64,000 nucleotides of DNA from Pseudomonas sp. CROZ-RG-20F-R04-15 (GCF_022662375.1 NZ_JAKNQL010000002.1:186001-250000), one strand, 5' to 3'; positions 18,212-27,773 are shown, numbered from the stretch's first letter. Numbers and translations: made by a program. The notes: generated by a model from the sequence alone, not told the origin.

Positions 18212-19305
18212 TGTCCGAGCAAGAACTCAAGGCACTGCGCGTTCGCATTGACGCTCTGGACACCAAAGTCATGGAGCTGATCAGTGAGCGTGCGCGTTGC
18301 GCCCAGGAAGTCGCGCGAGTAAAGATGGCCTCGCTGGCCGAAGGCGAAGTGCCGGTGTTCTATCGTCCCGAGCGCGAAGCTCAGGTGCTCAAGCGAGTTA
18401 TGGAGCGCAATCAGGGACCGCTGGGTAACGAAGAGATGGCGCGCTTGTTCCGCGAAATCATGTCGTCGTGCCTGGCGCTGGAGCAGCCGCTGAAAGTGGC
18501 TTACCTCGGCCCTGAGGGTACTTTCACCCAAGCCGCAGCGATGAAGCACTTTGGTCACGCCGTGATCAGCAAGCCGATGGCGGCGATCGATGAAGTGTTC
18601 CGTGAAGTGGCTGCCGGCGCGGTGAATTTTGGCGTGGTCCCGGTGGAAAACTCCACCGAAGGCGCGGTCAACCACACGCTGGACAGCTTCCTCGAGCACG
18701 ACATGGTCATCTGCGGCGAAGTCGAGCTGCGCATTCACCATCACCTGTTGGTTGGTGAAAACACCAAGACCGACAGCATCAGCCGTATCTACTCTCACGC
18801 GCAGTCGCTGGCTCAGTGCCGCAAGTGGCTGGACGCGCATTACCCGAATGTCGAGCGCGTCGCGGTTTCCAGCAACGCCGAGGCGGCCAAGCGGGTTAAA
18901 GGTGAATGGAACTCGGCGGCGATTGCCGGCGACATGGCGGCCGGTCTGTATGGCCTGACCCGTCTGGCCGAGAAGATCGAAGACCGTCCGGACAACTCGA
19001 CGCGCTTCCTGATGATCGGTAACCAGGAAGTGCCGCCGACCGGCGACGACAAGACTTCGATCATCGTGTCCATGAGCAACAAACCCGGCGCGCTCCATGA
19101 GTTGCTGGTGCCGTTCCATGACAACGGGATCGACCTGACCCGTATCGAAACGCGTCCGTCACGCAGTGGCAAATGGACCTACGTGTTCTTCATCGACTTC
19201 GTCGGCCATCACCGTGATCCGTTGATCAAGGGTGTGCTGGAAAAGATCAGTCAGGAAGCAGTAGCACTCAAAGTGCTGGGTTCCTACCCGAAAGCAGTTC
19301 TCTAA
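18211..19305 (+). CDS. pheA: Chorismate mutase / prephenate dehydratase (P-protein)
   Basis: A 364-residue bifunctional enzyme of phenylalanine synthesis. Residues about 1-90 form the AroQ-type chorismate mutase helix domain ('LKALRVRIDALDTKVMELISERARCAQEVARVK'). Residues about 95-275 form the prephenate dehydratase domain with 'YLGPEGTFTQAA', 'VPVENSTEGAVNHTLD' and the catalytic TRF in 'NSTRFLMIG'. The C-terminal ACT domain (about 285-360) has 'GALHELLVPFHDNGIDLTRIETRPS', the phenylalanine-binding feedback site. The start codon overlaps the serC stop (TGATG), so translation is coupled. Confidence 0.96.
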   Translation: MSEQELKALRVRIDALDTKVMELISERARCAQEVARVKMASLAEGEVPVFYRPEREAQVLKRVMERNQGPLGNEEMARLFREIMSSCLALEQPLKVAYLGPEGTFTQAAAMKHFGHAVISKPMAAIDEVFREVAAGAVNFGVVPVENSTEGAVNHTLDSFLEHDMVICGEVELRIHHHLLVGENTKTDSISRIYSHAQSLAQCRKWLDAHYPNVERVAVSSNAEAAKRVKGEWNSAAIAGDMAAGLYGLTRLAEKIEDRPDNSTRFLMIGNQEVPPTGDDKTSIIVSMSNKPGALHELLVPFHDNGIDLTRIETRPSRSGKWTYVFFIDFVGHHRDPLIKGVLEKISQEAVALKVLGSYPKAVL

Positions 19306-19318
19306 GGGGCGGTAGCAA

Positions 19319-20431
19319 ATGAGTGGCAATTTCCTCGCTCTGGCACAGCCGGGCGTGCAACAACTTTCGCCGTACGTTCCGGGCAAGCCTGTGGACGAAC
19401 TGGCGCGTGAGCTGGATCTGGATCCGGCAAAAATCGTCAAACTGGCGAGCAATGAAAACCCGTTGGGCGCGAGTCCAAAAGCCTTGGCGGCGATCCGCGA
19501 AGAGCTGGCCGAGCTGACCCGTTATCCGGATGGCAATGGTTTCGCGCTGAAATCGCTGCTGGCCGAGCAATGCCGCGTAGACCTCAATCAGGTCACGCTG
19601 GGCAACGGTTCCAACGACATTCTTGAGCTGGTCGCGCGTGCCTATCTGGCGCCGGGCCTCAATGCGGTTTTCAGCGAGCACGCGTTCGCGGTATATCCGA
19701 TTGCTACTCAAGCGGTCGGTGCTCAGGCCAAAGTGGTACCGGCCAAGGATTGGGGGCATGACCTGCCGGCAATGCTCGCGGCCATCGATACCAACACCCG
19801 CGTGGTGTTCATCGCCAACCCGAACAACCCGACCGGCACCTGGTTCGGCGCTGAAGCGCTGGACGAGTTCCTGCAGGATGTTCCGGAGCATGTGCTGGTG
19901 GTGCTCGACGAGGCTTATATCGAGTACGCCGAAGGCAGCGATCTGCCGGACGGTCTGGATTTCCTCGCTGCTTACCCGAATTTGCTGGTATCGCGCACGT
20001 TCTCCAAGGCCTACGGTCTGGCGGCGTTGCGCGTTGGTTACGGTCTGTCGACTGCGGTTGTTGCTGATGTGCTGAATCGTGTTCGCCAGCCGTTCAACGT
20101 CAACAGCCTGGCCCTCGCGGCAGCCTGCGCAGCGCTGAAGGATGAGGAGTATCTGGCGCAAAGCCGCCAACTCAACGAGTCCGGCATGCAACAACTGCAG
20201 GCTGGTTTTCGTGAGCTGGGTCTGAGCTGGATCGAGTCCAAAGGCAACTTCATTTGCGTCGACCTCGCTCAAGTCGCGGCTCCAATATTCCAGGGTCTGC
20301 TGCGCGAAGGTGTGATCGTGCGTCCGGTGGCCAACTACGGCATGCCGAACCACCTGCGGGTGACTATCGGTCTGCCGGCGGAAAACAGCCGTTTCCTTGA
20401 AGCGCTGCGCAAGGTTCTGGCTCGTGGGTGA
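19319..20431 (+). CDS. hisC: Histidinol-phosphate aminotransferase (HisC2 type)
   Basis: A 370-residue class I/II PLP aminotransferase. The Schiff-base lysine is in 'SRTFSKAYGLAALRVGYG', and the substrate region includes 'NENPLGASPKAL' and 'NPNNPTG'. In Pseudomonas this copy lies in the aromatic operon next to tyrA-aroA; such HisC2 enzymes also transaminate aromatic keto acids, so a role in phenylalanine/tyrosine synthesis is likely. Whether it also serves histidine synthesis depends on a second hisC outside this window. ATG 19319 follows GGGGCGG, 13 bases after pheA. Confidence 0.93.
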   Translation: MSGNFLALAQPGVQQLSPYVPGKPVDELARELDLDPAKIVKLASNENPLGASPKALAAIREELAELTRYPDGNGFALKSLLAEQCRVDLNQVTLGNGSNDILELVARAYLAPGLNAVFSEHAFAVYPIATQAVGAQAKVVPAKDWGHDLPAMLAAIDTNTRVVFIANPNNPTGTWFGAEALDEFLQDVPEHVLVVLDEAYIEYAEGSDLPDGLDFLAAYPNLLVSRTFSKAYGLAALRVGYGLSTAVVADVLNRVRQPFNVNSLALAAACAALKDEEYLAQSRQLNESGMQQLQAGFRELGLSWIESKGNFICVDLAQVAAPIFQGLLREGVIVRPVANYGMPNHLRVTIGLPAENSRFLEALRKVLARG

Positions 20432-20459
20432 TGTCACTGCACTGCAATCTGCTGCACCT

Positions 20460-22667
20460 ATGATCGGTCGCCTTGTGGTGGTGGGTCTGGGGTTGATCGG
20501 TGGTTCGTTTGCCAAGGGCTTGCGTGAAAGCGGCGTGTGTCGCGAAGTGGTCGGGGTCGATCTCGACCCGCAATCGCGCAAGCTCGCGGTCGAGTTGGGT
20601 GTGGTTGATCGCTGTGAGGATGACCTGGTTGCGGCATGCCAAGGCGCTGACGTGATTCAACTGGCAGTGCCGATCCTGGCCATGGAAAAACTGCTCGCGC
20701 GTCTGGCGAGCATGGATCTGGGGCAGGCGATTCTGACTGATGTCGGCAGTGCCAAAGGCAATGTGGTGCGCGCGGCAACTGAGGCGTTTGGCGGTATGCC
20801 GGCGTGCTTTGTGCCGGGCCATCCGATCGCCGGTTCCGAGCAGAGTGGGGTGGAAGCCTCGAATGCCGAACTGTTCCGTCGTCACAAGGTGATTCTTACG
20901 CCGCTCGAGCAAACCGATCCGGTTGCGCTGGCGGTGGTCGACCGTCTCTGGCGAGAACTGGGCGCCGATGTCGAGCACATGCAGGTCGAGCGTCACGATG
21001 AGGTGCTGGCTGCGACCAGTCATCTGCCGCACCTGCTGGCCTTTGGTCTGGTCGACTCGTTGGCCAAGCGCAATGAAAATCTTGAGATCTTCCGTTACGC
21101 TGCGGGCGGTTTCCGCGATTTCACAAGAATCGCCGGAAGCGACCCGGTGATGTGGCACGACATCTTTCTCGCCAACCGCGAAGCTGTCCTGCGCACACTC
21201 GATACATTTCGCAGCGACCTCGACGCCTTGCGCGACGCGGTCGATGCAGGGGATGGGCACCAATTGTTGGGCGTTTTCACTCGCGCCCGGGTTGCCCGCG
21301 AGCATTTCAGTAAAATCCTGGCCCGCAGGGCCTATGTGGACGCTATGAATTCCAACGATCTGATCTTCCTGGCTCAACCTGGTGGCCGCCTGTCCGGTCG
21401 GATTCGCGTACCGGGTGACAAATCCATTTCCCACCGTTCGATCATGCTCGGCTCGCTGGCCGAAGGCGTCACCGAAGTCGAAGGCTTCCTTGAGGGCGAA
21501 GACGCTCTGGCGACTTTGCAGGCGTTCCGCGACATGGGGGTGGTCATCGAAGGCCCGCACCACGGCCGCGTGACCATCCACGGTGTCGGCCTGCATGGCC
21601 TGAAACCGGCGCCGGGCCCGATCTATCTGGGCAACTCCGGTACGTCGATGCGTCTGCTCTCCGGCCTGTTGGCTGCGCAGAGCTTCGACAGTGTTTTGAC
21701 CGGCGATGCCTCGCTGTCCAAGCGTCCGATGAATCGCGTGGCCAATCCACTGCGTGAAATGGGTGCCGTGATTGAGACCGCTGCTGAAGGTCGTCCGCCG
21801 ATGACCATTCGCGGCGGCCACAAGCTAAAAGGTCTGACCTACACCATGCCGATGGCCAGTGCGCAGGTGAAATCCTGCCTGCTGCTCGCCGGTCTGTACG
21901 CTGAAGGCAAGACCACCGTGACCGAGCCGGCTCCGACTCGCGACCATACCGAGCGCATGTTGCGTGGCTTCGGCTACCCGGTGAGTGTTGAAGGTGCGAC
22001 GGCTTCGGTTGAGTCTGGCGGCAAACTGACCGCAACTCATATCGAAGTGCCGGGCGACATCTCGTCGTCGGCGTTCTTCCTGGTCGCGGCATCGATCGCC
22101 GAAGGTTCGGAGCTGGTGCTTGAGCACGTTGGCATCAACCCGACCCGCACCGGCGTCATTGACATCCTGCGTCTGATGGGCGCTGACATCACTCTGGAAA
22201 ACCAGCGTGAAGTCGGCGGCGAGCCTGTGGCTGACCTGCGCGTGCGAGCAGCTAAACTCAAAGGTATCGAGATTCCTGAAGAGTTGGTTCCGCTGGCTAT
22301 CGACGAATTCCCGGTGCTGTTCGTCGCTGCGGCCTGTGCTGAAGGACGTACCGTACTGACTGGCGCCGAAGAGTTGCGGGTCAAGGAATCGGATCGTATT
22401 CAGGTCATGGCAGACGGTCTGTTAGCGCTGGGCGTGAAATGCCAGCCGACCCCGGACGGTATCATCATCGACGGCGGCCAGATCGGCGGCGGCGAAGTGC
22501 ATGGTCACGGCGATCACCGTATCGCGATGGCATTCAGTGTGGCCTCCCTGCGCGCCACCGCACCGATCCGTATCCATGATTGCGCCAACGTCGCGACGTC
22601 GTTCCCTAACTTCCTCGCGCTGTGCGGGCAGGTCGGTATTCGTGTGGCGCAAGAGGCTCAGTCGTGA
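20460..22667 (+). CDS. aroA: Prephenate dehydrogenase / EPSP synthase fusion
   Basis: A 735-residue fusion typical of Pseudomonas. The N-terminal part (about 1-290) is TyrA, with the NAD-binding '[20 protein letters not shown]' and '[11 protein letters not shown]'. The C-terminal part (about 300-735) is EPSP synthase (AroA) with '[19 protein letters not shown]', '[17 protein letters not shown]', '[13 protein letters not shown]', 'TRDHTERML', 'NPTRTGV' and 'RVKESDRI'. All four short signatures used to define class II EPSP synthases (RxHxE, GDKx, SAQxK, NxTR) are present. ATG 20460 gives the usual length; GTG 20424, with AAGG upstream and overlapping hisC, is a real alternative adding 12 residues. 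It overlaps cmk by four bases. Confidence 0.95.
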   Translation: MIGRLVVVGLGLIGGSFAKGLRESGVCREVVGVDLDPQSRKLAVELGVVDRCEDDLVAACQGADVIQLAVPILAMEKLLARLASMDLGQAILTDVGSAKGNVVRAATEAFGGMPACFVPGHPIAGSEQSGVEASNAELFRRHKVILTPLEQTDPVALAVVDRLWRELGADVEHMQVERHDEVLAATSHLPHLLAFGLVDSLAKRNENLEIFRYAAGGFRDFTRIAGSDPVMWHDIFLANREAVLRTLDTFRSDLDALRDAVDAGDGHQLLGVFTRARVAREHFSKILARRAYVDAMNSNDLIFLAQPGGRLSGRIRVPGDKSISHRSIMLGSLAEGVTEVEGFLEGEDALATLQAFRDMGVVIEGPHHGRVTIHGVGLHGLKPAPGPIYLGNSGTSMRLLSGLLAAQSFDSVLTGDASLSKRPMNRVANPLREMGAVIETAAEGRPPMTIRGGHKLKGLTYTMPMASAQVKSCLLLAGLYAEGKTTVTEPAPTRDHTERMLRGFGYPVSVEGATASVESGGKLTATHIEVPGDISSSAFFLVAASIAEGSELVLEHVGINPTRTGVIDILRLMGADITLENQREVGGEPVADLRVRAAKLKGIEIPEELVPLAIDEFPVLFVAAACAEGRTVLTGAEELRVKESDRIQVMADGLLALGVKCQPTPDGIIIDGGQIGGGEVHGHGDHRIAMAFSVASLRATAPIRIHDCANVATSFPNFLALCGQVGIRVAQEAQS

Positions 22668-23353
22668 AAAACATTGCACCGGTCATCACCATTGATGGGC
22701 CAAGCGGCTCGGGCAAAGGCACCGTAGCCGGAATTCTGGCCAAGCGTCTGGGCTGGAACCTGCTGGATTCCGGTGCGTTGTACCGCTTGCTGGCATTTGC
22801 TGCGCACAACCACGGTGTCGATCTGACCAATGAAGAGCTGCTGAAGAAACTTGCCGCTCATCTGGATGTTCAGTTCATTGCGGCGACCGAAGGTCAGTTG
22901 CAGCGAATCATTCTGGAAGGCGACGAAGTCAGCGATGTCATCCGCACCGAAAGCGTCGGCTCCGGCGCTTCGCAAGTGGCTGCATTGCCCGCCGTGCGCG
23001 AGGCGCTGCTGCAGCGCCAGCGTGCTTTTCAGGAAGCACCGGGCCTGGTAGCCGACGGTCGCGACATGGGCACGGTGGTTTTTCCTGACGCGCCGCTGAA
23101 GATTTTCCTGACCGCCAGTGCCGAGGAGAGGGCGCGCCGTCGATATTTGCAGTTGAAGGGCAAAGTCGAGGGTGTTAGTCTGTCGAGTCTGCTAGATGAG
23201 ATCCGTGCACGCGACGAGCGTGACACCCAGCGAGCGGTAGCCCCGCTTAAGCCGGCGGCTGACGCCATACAGCTGGATTCCACGGAGTTGTCCATCGATC
23301 AGGTGCTTGAACGCATCATGAGCGAGATCGCCATTCGCGATATCGCCGGGTGA
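22664..23353 (+). CDS. cmk: Cytidylate kinase
   Basis: A 229-residue nucleoside monophosphate kinase that phosphorylates CMP and dCMP with ATP. The P-loop is '[14 protein letters not shown]' (residues 9-22). '[15 protein letters not shown]' and '[32 protein letters not shown]' form the CMP-binding and LID regions. The start is GTG 22664, overlapping the stop of aroA (GTGA). It lies upstream of rpsA, the common gene order in proteobacteria. Confidence 0.95.
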   Translation: MKNIAPVITIDGPSGSGKGTVAGILAKRLGWNLLDSGALYRLLAFAAHNHGVDLTNEELLKKLAAHLDVQFIAATEGQLQRIILEGDEVSDVIRTESVGSGASQVAALPAVREALLQRQRAFQEAPGLVADGRDMGTVVFPDAPLKIFLTASAEERARRRYLQLKGKVEGVSLSSLLDEIRARDERDTQRAVAPLKPAADAIQLDSTELSIDQVLERIMSEIAIRDIAG

Positions 23354-23404
23354 CCAAGAAGGTCGCAGGGGACCAGTCATAGTCCTGCGGCGCTTCTTCT
23401 ATAT

Positions 23405-23459
23405 GAAACTAACCCACACCGTCTGGGGTGTGGAGATGGGCGTATCCTTCGCCCTCATT
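23405..23459 (+). promoter_or_regulatory. Structured 5' leader of rpsA
   Basis: The 119-base cmk-rpsA gap holds two hairpins in the likely mRNA leader. One pairs CCACACC with GGGTGTGG at about 23413-23433. The second pairs GGGCG with CGCCC at about 23437-23454, 18 bases before the start codon. In E. coli, leader hairpins of rpsA mediate translational autocontrol by S1; a similar role here is inference. Confidence 0.4.
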
Positions 23460-23472
23460 TACAGGAATTAAA

Positions 23473-25158
23473 ATGAGCGAAAGCTTTGCGGAACTCTTTG
23501 AAGAAAGCCTAAAAACCCTGAACCTTCAGGCAGGCTCCATCATCACCGGTGTTATCGTTGATATCGATTACCAGGCTCGCTGGGTAACCGTTCACGCTGG
23601 CCTGAAGTCTGAAGCACTCATCCCGCTTGAGCAGTTCTACAACGACGCTGGCGATCTGACTATCAATGTCGGTGACGAAGTTCACGTTGCTCTGGACTCG
23701 GTTGAAGACGGTTTCGGTGAAACCAAGCTGTCCCGTGAAAAAGCCAAGCGCGCCGAGTGCTGGATCGTTCTGGAAGCAGCCTTCGCAGCTGAGGAAGTGG
23801 TCAAGGGCGTTATCAACGGTAAGGTTAAAGGCGGCTTCACTGTCGACGTTAACGGCATCCGTGCGTTCCTGCCAGGTTCCCTGGTTGACGTCCGTCCAGT
23901 GCGCGACACCACGCACCTGGAAGGCAAAGAGCTGGAATTCAAGGTCATCAAGCTGGACCAGAAGCGCAACAACGTTGTCGTTTCCCGTCGCAGCGTCCTG
24001 GAAGCCGAGAACTCCGCCGAGCGTGAAGCTCTGCTGGAATCCTTGCAGGAAGGCCAGCAAGTCAAAGGTATCGTCAAAAACCTCACCGATTACGGCGCAT
24101 TCGTCGATCTGGGTGGCGTGGACGGCCTGCTGCACATCACCGACATGGCTTGGAAGCGCATCAAGCATCCTTCCGAGATCGTCAACGTTGGTGACGAAAT
24201 CGACGTCAAGGTTCTGAAATACGATCGCGAACGCAACCGTGTTTCCCTGGGCCTGAAGCAACTGGGCGAAGATCCGTGGGTTGCTATCAAAGCCCGTTAC
24301 CCAGAAAGCACTCGCGTTACCGCTCGTGTAACCAACCTGACCGACTACGGCTGCTTCGCTGAGCTGGAAGAAGGCGTTGAAGGTCTGGTACACGTTTCGG
24401 AAATGGACTGGACCAACAAGAACATCCACCCTTCGAAAGTCGTACAAGTCGGCGACGAAGTGGAAGTTATGGTTCTGGACATCGACGAAGAGCGTCGTCG
24501 TATCTCCCTGGGCATCAAGCAGTGCAAATCTAACCCATGGGAAGATTTCTCTGGCCAGTTCAACAAGGGCGATAAAATCTCCGGCACCATCAAGTCGATC
24601 ACCGATTTCGGTATCTTCATTGGTCTGGACGGCGGCATCGACGGTCTGGTTCACCTGTCCGACATCTCCTGGAACGAAGTTGGCGAAGAAGCTGTTCGTC
24701 GTTTCAAGAAGGGCGACGAGCTGGACACCGTTATCCTGTCGGTTGACCCAGAGCGCGAGCGTATCTCCCTGGGTATCAAGCAACTGGAAAGCGATCCGTT
24801 CTCCGAGTACGTCTCGGTTAACGACAAAGGCGCAATCGTTACTGGCACCGTGAAAGAAGTTGACGCCAAAGGCGCCATCATCGTTCTGGCCGACGATATC
24901 GAAGCGACTCTGAAAGCCTCCGAAATCAGCCGTGACCGCGTTGAAGACGCGCGCAACGTTCTGAAAGAAGGCCAGGAAGTAGAAGCCAAGATCATCAGCG
25001 TTGATCGTAAGAGCCGTGTAATTCAGCTGTCGATCAAATCGAAAGACGATGCTGAAGAGAAAGAAGCAATCCAGAGCCTGAAAGAAGGTGAGGCTGCTGC
25101 TCCTGCCGATACCACTATGGCTGCACTGCTGCGTCAAGCAATGGCCAAACAGAACTAA
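23473..25158 (+). CDS. rpsA: 30S ribosomal protein S1
   Basis: A 561-residue protein of six S1/OB-fold repeats that binds mRNA on the small subunit and helps start translation. Repeated blocks such as '[29 protein letters not shown]', '[30 protein letters not shown]' and '[30 protein letters not shown]' are plain. Length equals the gammaproteobacterial S1. Start ATG 23473 follows ACAGGAATTAAA, with AGGA about 9 bases upstream. Codon use is strongly biased, as in highly expressed genes. A strong terminator follows. In most Pseudomonas ihfB comes next; here about 2.3 kb of foreign-looking DNA intervenes. Confidence 0.98.
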   Translation: MSESFAELFEESLKTLNLQAGSIITGVIVDIDYQARWVTVHAGLKSEALIPLEQFYNDAGDLTINVGDEVHVALDSVEDGFGETKLSREKAKRAECWIVLEAAFAAEEVVKGVINGKVKGGFTVDVNGIRAFLPGSLVDVRPVRDTTHLEGKELEFKVIKLDQKRNNVVVSRRSVLEAENSAEREALLESLQEGQQVKGIVKNLTDYGAFVDLGGVDGLLHITDMAWKRIKHPSEIVNVGDEIDVKVLKYDRERNRVSLGLKQLGEDPWVAIKARYPESTRVTARVTNLTDYGCFAELEEGVEGLVHVSEMDWTNKNIHPSKVVQVGDEVEVMVLDIDEERRRISLGIKQCKSNPWEDFSGQFNKGDKISGTIKSITDFGIFIGLDGGIDGLVHLSDISWNEVGEEAVRRFKKGDELDTVILSVDPERERISLGIKQLESDPFSEYVSVNDKGAIVTGTVKEVDAKGAIIVLADDIEATLKASEISRDRVEDARNVLKEGQEVEAKIISVDRKSRVIQLSIKSKDDAEEKEAIQSLKEGEAAAPADTTMAALLRQAMAKQN

Positions 25159-25173
25159 GTTCTGCTTGATCAT

Positions 25174-25206
25174 GAAAAAGGGCGACTTCGGTCGCCCTTT
25201 TTTGTG
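25174..25206 (+). terminator. Rho-independent terminator after rpsA
   Basis: A stem AAAGGGCGAC / GTCGCCCTTT with a TTCG tetraloop runs into a T-run (CCCTTTTTTT), 16 bases after the rpsA stop. Confidence 0.92.
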
Positions 25207-25522
25207 CCTGCGCCAAGCATCGCGCGCTGCGTGTAAGCGAAACTGTCTTGGGGGTTGTGTCTAGTGGTATCGAGATGAAAATCCTCTTCCCATTCGGCAA
25301 GGGGAGGTGCTAGTCGGAGGCAGGGGCGGGGCGTGGGTGATGTGACGAACTGTTGCTCGAAGATAGTCGCGCTGCTCGATCTTTAAAGGGTATCTGTATT
25401 TTATCAATGCTCCGGTGAGTAGAAGGCCCCCACATAAAATTTTCCGGTGCATGTATTACGGGGTAGTGAAAGGCTGCTAGGCTTAAGCGAAAAAGCACTA
25501 TGTGCATATCGGGGCTTAAGAC
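25207..25522. other. Non-coding stretch between the rpsA terminator and the orphan methyltransferase
   Basis: About 316 bases without a convincing gene. Composition turns from GC-rich to AT-rich around 25380. The segment 25290-25345 (CTCCCC- and GGGCGGGG-rich) vaguely recalls an eroded intergenic repeat but cannot be assigned. The last 60 bases should hold the promoter and ribosome site of the next gene (GGGG about 9 bases before the ATG). Confidence 0.4.
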
Positions 25523-26578
25523 ATGGATCGTGCCACTTTTTTAACATCTGGAATCAGTCGAGATGCATTCGGCATTGAAATAGGTCCTTTTTACAATCCA
25601 ATCGCACCCAAAGCACACGGTTGGAATACAACGGTTATCGACTATACCGATCAAGAAGGCCTACTCAACCTTGCTCGTAACCATACGGCCCAGGTTATAA
25701 GAGATATGGCATCAAATATTGAGGTGGTGGACGTAGTCTGGCGAGGAGAGCCGATCGATCAAGCATGCCTATCGATCCGAAAAGAGGGCTTTCACTATCT
25801 TATCGCTAGTCATGTTATTGAACACACTCCCGACATAATCAGCTTTCTGCGTCAAGTGTCAAATCTCGCAGACAAAGATTTCATCCTCTCCCTTGCAGTT
25901 CCCGATTGCCGTCGGACGTTTGATTTTTTTAAGCCTCTGTCCACTACAGCGGATGCATTGCTCGCCTATCGCCAAAAACGTTCTTTGCACGCGCCGGAAA
26001 CAATGTTCGTTGCCTACTCATGCTCTCTTTGGGTGAACGGTGTGGGGGCGTGGTTGCCTGGACAGACGGGAGAGTTAAGGCTGCCGGATCGTTTGGATGA
26101 AGCACACCTAAAATACACTGATTATCTTAGTAGATTCGAGACTGGAACCCAAAGCTATGTAGATTCTCATTGCTGGTATTGGACTCCAAGTAGCTTCGAA
26201 ATGATGATTCTGGAACTAAATTATTTAGGTTACGTGGATTTTATTATCGACACTTTGGAGTCACAGCCCTCATCCGAGTTTCTTGTGCGTCTGAGAAAAG
26301 GGAAATGTCATCTTGGTGCCGAAGAGTTGCATGAAAGAAGGCTGCATCTCATGATGAATACTAGGCGTGAACTGGCGGAAGCATCTGCAATGGTGCTTAT
26401 CCAGAATAAGGAGGAGGACGCCGTTATGAAATCAAAAATTAGCAGCCAAGAGATCACGTTGGCGGAGTTGCGTGCCGATCTTGCTTCAGCTCAGCGACAG
26501 ATTCTCGATATGGAGAACTCCACTTGTTGGAGATTAACAAAACCTATTCGCGCAGCGAAAAGCCTATTGATTCGGTGA
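25523..26578 (+). CDS. SAM-dependent methyltransferase-like protein with a glycan-cluster C-terminal tail
   Basis: A 351-residue protein with AT-rich codon use. Residues about 15-200 look like a class I methyltransferase: 'FGIEIGPFYNPI' (motif I with GxxxGP), 'HYLIASHVIEHTPDIISFLRQV' (the HVIEH post-II region) and 'DKDFILSLAVPD'. Residues about 280-335 are predicted helical or coiled coil, ending in 'NSTCWRLTKPIRAAKSLL', a tail often found at the end of glycosyltransferases and methyltransferases of O-antigen clusters. The substrate is unknown; a sugar or glycan methyl group is inferred. It lies between rpsA and ihfB, outside the main O-antigen operon, with its own upstream region. Confidence 0.65.
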   Translation: MDRATFLTSGISRDAFGIEIGPFYNPIAPKAHGWNTTVIDYTDQEGLLNLARNHTAQVIRDMASNIEVVDVVWRGEPIDQACLSIRKEGFHYLIASHVIEHTPDIISFLRQVSNLADKDFILSLAVPDCRRTFDFFKPLSTTADALLAYRQKRSLHAPETMFVAYSCSLWVNGVGAWLPGQTGELRLPDRLDEAHLKYTDYLSRFETGTQSYVDSHCWYWTPSSFEMMILELNYLGYVDFIIDTLESQPSSEFLVRLRKGKCHLGAEELHERRLHLMMNTRRELAEASAMVLIQNKEEDAVMKSKISSQEITLAELRADLASAQRQILDMENSTCWRLTKPIRAAKSLLIR

Positions 26579-26794
26579 GTTTTTGCTCAACGATTACCCC
26601 TGTGTAACAAGAGTATCGTGCGGTAATGGGCAGCTTCCACTCGGGGTGCCCGATTAGCGAAGCGTGTGCTGCATCGGCGCTCGACGGGCGAGACCCATAA
26701 TGGGAGTCGGTAGCGCCCCAAATGATAAGGCGCTTCCGAAAACGCTGTGGGATCGACTCGGGTTGCTCTCACGACTGGATGCGATAAACCGGCT

Positions 26795-26880
26795 TAAACA
26801 CATAGCCTGAACCTTCATATCAGAAGCCGTACGTAAGATGGTGTGGTATGAGGGGCGAATGTAAATCCGCCTCCTCAAGT
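26795..26880 (+). mobile_element. Probable remnant of a group II intron 3' end (domains V-VI)
   Basis: The string around 'AGCCTGAACC' (26806-26815), then 'AGCCGTACGTAAG', 'TGGTGTGGTATGAGGGGCG' and a closing 'CCGCCTCCT' follows the layout of bacterial group II intron domain V and the following stem (…GAACC…CCGTACGTACGGTGGTGTGGGAGG…). Pairing is imperfect, and no reverse transcriptase gene is present. I recognise it by resemblance only; a covariance-model search would be needed to confirm it. Confidence 0.4.
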
Positions 26881-26944
26881 CCCGTCATCGGGCCTTCCTG
26901 CAATCTTGGCATGAAACTAATGCCTTTGCCCGCAGGTCTGTTGC

Positions 26945-26979
26945 TTTAATCGGTTTAATCGGTTTAATCGGTTTAATCG
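26945..26979. repeat. 9-bp tandem repeat (TTTAATCGG, nearly four copies)
   Basis: Three full copies and one copy of eight bases in direct tandem, 67 bases before the lipoprotein start codon. Such repeats change copy number easily. Whether it lies within the promoter is unknown. Confidence 0.9.
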
Positions 26980-27045
26980 CCTATTCGCGTATAAGCTTGG
27001 TTGTAACTGCGTAGCCATAGGGCTTGGCCTGGCGTAAGGAAGTGG

Positions 27046-27324
27046 ATGAACAAGTTTCTAGCCGTTGCAGTGGTCCTGATGTTGGCAGGATGCAGCACCA
27101 ACGCGAAAACCCATGCCGTGCGTGGCGTCAGTGGTGTTGAGGTTGACTGCTCCGGCCTTGGTTCTGGTTGGGATAAGTGCCAAAGGCGCGCTGCCAAGGA
27201 GTGTAAAGGAGTCGGTTACAAGGTCATCACTCGTTCTGATGATGCAAAAGAAGAAGACGGGTTTCTGTTTGGCTTCAATCCCGCAGGTTACGTAACCCGA
27301 ACCATGGTGGTGATATGTCGCTAG
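27046..27324 (+). CDS. Small putative lipoprotein
   Basis: A 92-residue protein with a lipoprotein signal: MNKFLAVAVVLMLAGCSTNA, with the lipobox LAGC and modified Cys at residue 16. The mature part is short and polar with four further cysteines ('VDCSGLGSGWDKCQRRAAKECKG' and a C-terminal 'VVICR'), which could form disulfides in the periplasm. Similar small proteins of unknown function are common in Pseudomonas. It stands alone between the orphan methyltransferase and ihfB. ATG 27046 follows GGAAG about 7 bases upstream. Confidence 0.7.
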   Translation: MNKFLAVAVVLMLAGCSTNAKTHAVRGVSGVEVDCSGLGSGWDKCQRRAAKECKGVGYKVITRSDDAKEEDGFLFGFNPAGYVTRTMVVICR

Positions 27325-27476
27325 TGCGCAGAGATCCGGGTTCGCTAATTGAATGACTTAAAGTGGGCGTTTCGACCCCAGAGAGCTTATGTTAATTCTT
27401 GGGCTGTTCAAAATCTTCCGGTCATGCTAAAACCATTTGAGCACTGATATAGCTGCTTGAAAAAGAAGGGAAAAAT

Positions 27477-27773
27477 ATGACGAAGTCGGAGTTGATCGAA
27501 CGAATTGTCACCCATCAAGGGCTACTCTCATCCAAGGATGTGGAGCTGGCCATCAAGACCATGCTTGAACAAATGTCTCAGTGCCTTGCCACGGGTGATC
27601 GCATTGAGATCCGTGGATTTGGCAGCTTCTCCCTACACTACCGTGCGCCCCGCGTCGGCCGTAACCCTAAGACTGGCCAGTCTGTAAGTCTGGACGGTAA
27701 ATTCGTCCCGCATTTCAAGCCGGGCAAGGAATTACGTGACCGGGTGAACGAGGAAGAGGAGGAGGGCGCTTGA
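27477..27773 (+). CDS. ihfB: Integration host factor subunit beta
   Basis: A 98-residue DNA-bending protein that pairs with IhfA. It begins [33 protein letters not shown] and has the DNA-binding arm '[49 protein letters not shown]', where the Pro of the RNPKTG turn intercalates into DNA. A short acidic tail follows. The ribosome site GAAGGG lies 8 bases upstream. In Pseudomonas it normally follows rpsA directly; here the two are about 2.3 kb apart. Confidence 0.96.
   Translation: MTKSELIERIVTHQGLLSSKDVELAIKTMLEQMSQCLATGDRIEIRGFGSFSLHYRAPRVGRNPKTGQSVSLDGKFVPHFKPGKELRDRVNEEEEEGA

Larger units (their letters stand above)
26579..27045. other. Non-coding stretch with a probable group II intron remnant and a 9-bp tandem repeat
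   Basis: 467 bases with no intact gene. The part 26795-26880 resembles a decayed group II intron 3' end and 26945-26979 holds a short tandem repeat (both listed separately). The section 26600-26760 is GC-richer than the methyltransferase gene and may belong to the same decayed element. The end holds the promoter of the small lipoprotein gene. Confidence 0.4.

Noticed and set aside
25290..25345. Eroded copy of the kdpB-kdpC repeat near the rpsA terminator
   Set aside because: It shares CTCCCC-rich strings only; no ordered match to the unit could be found by eye.
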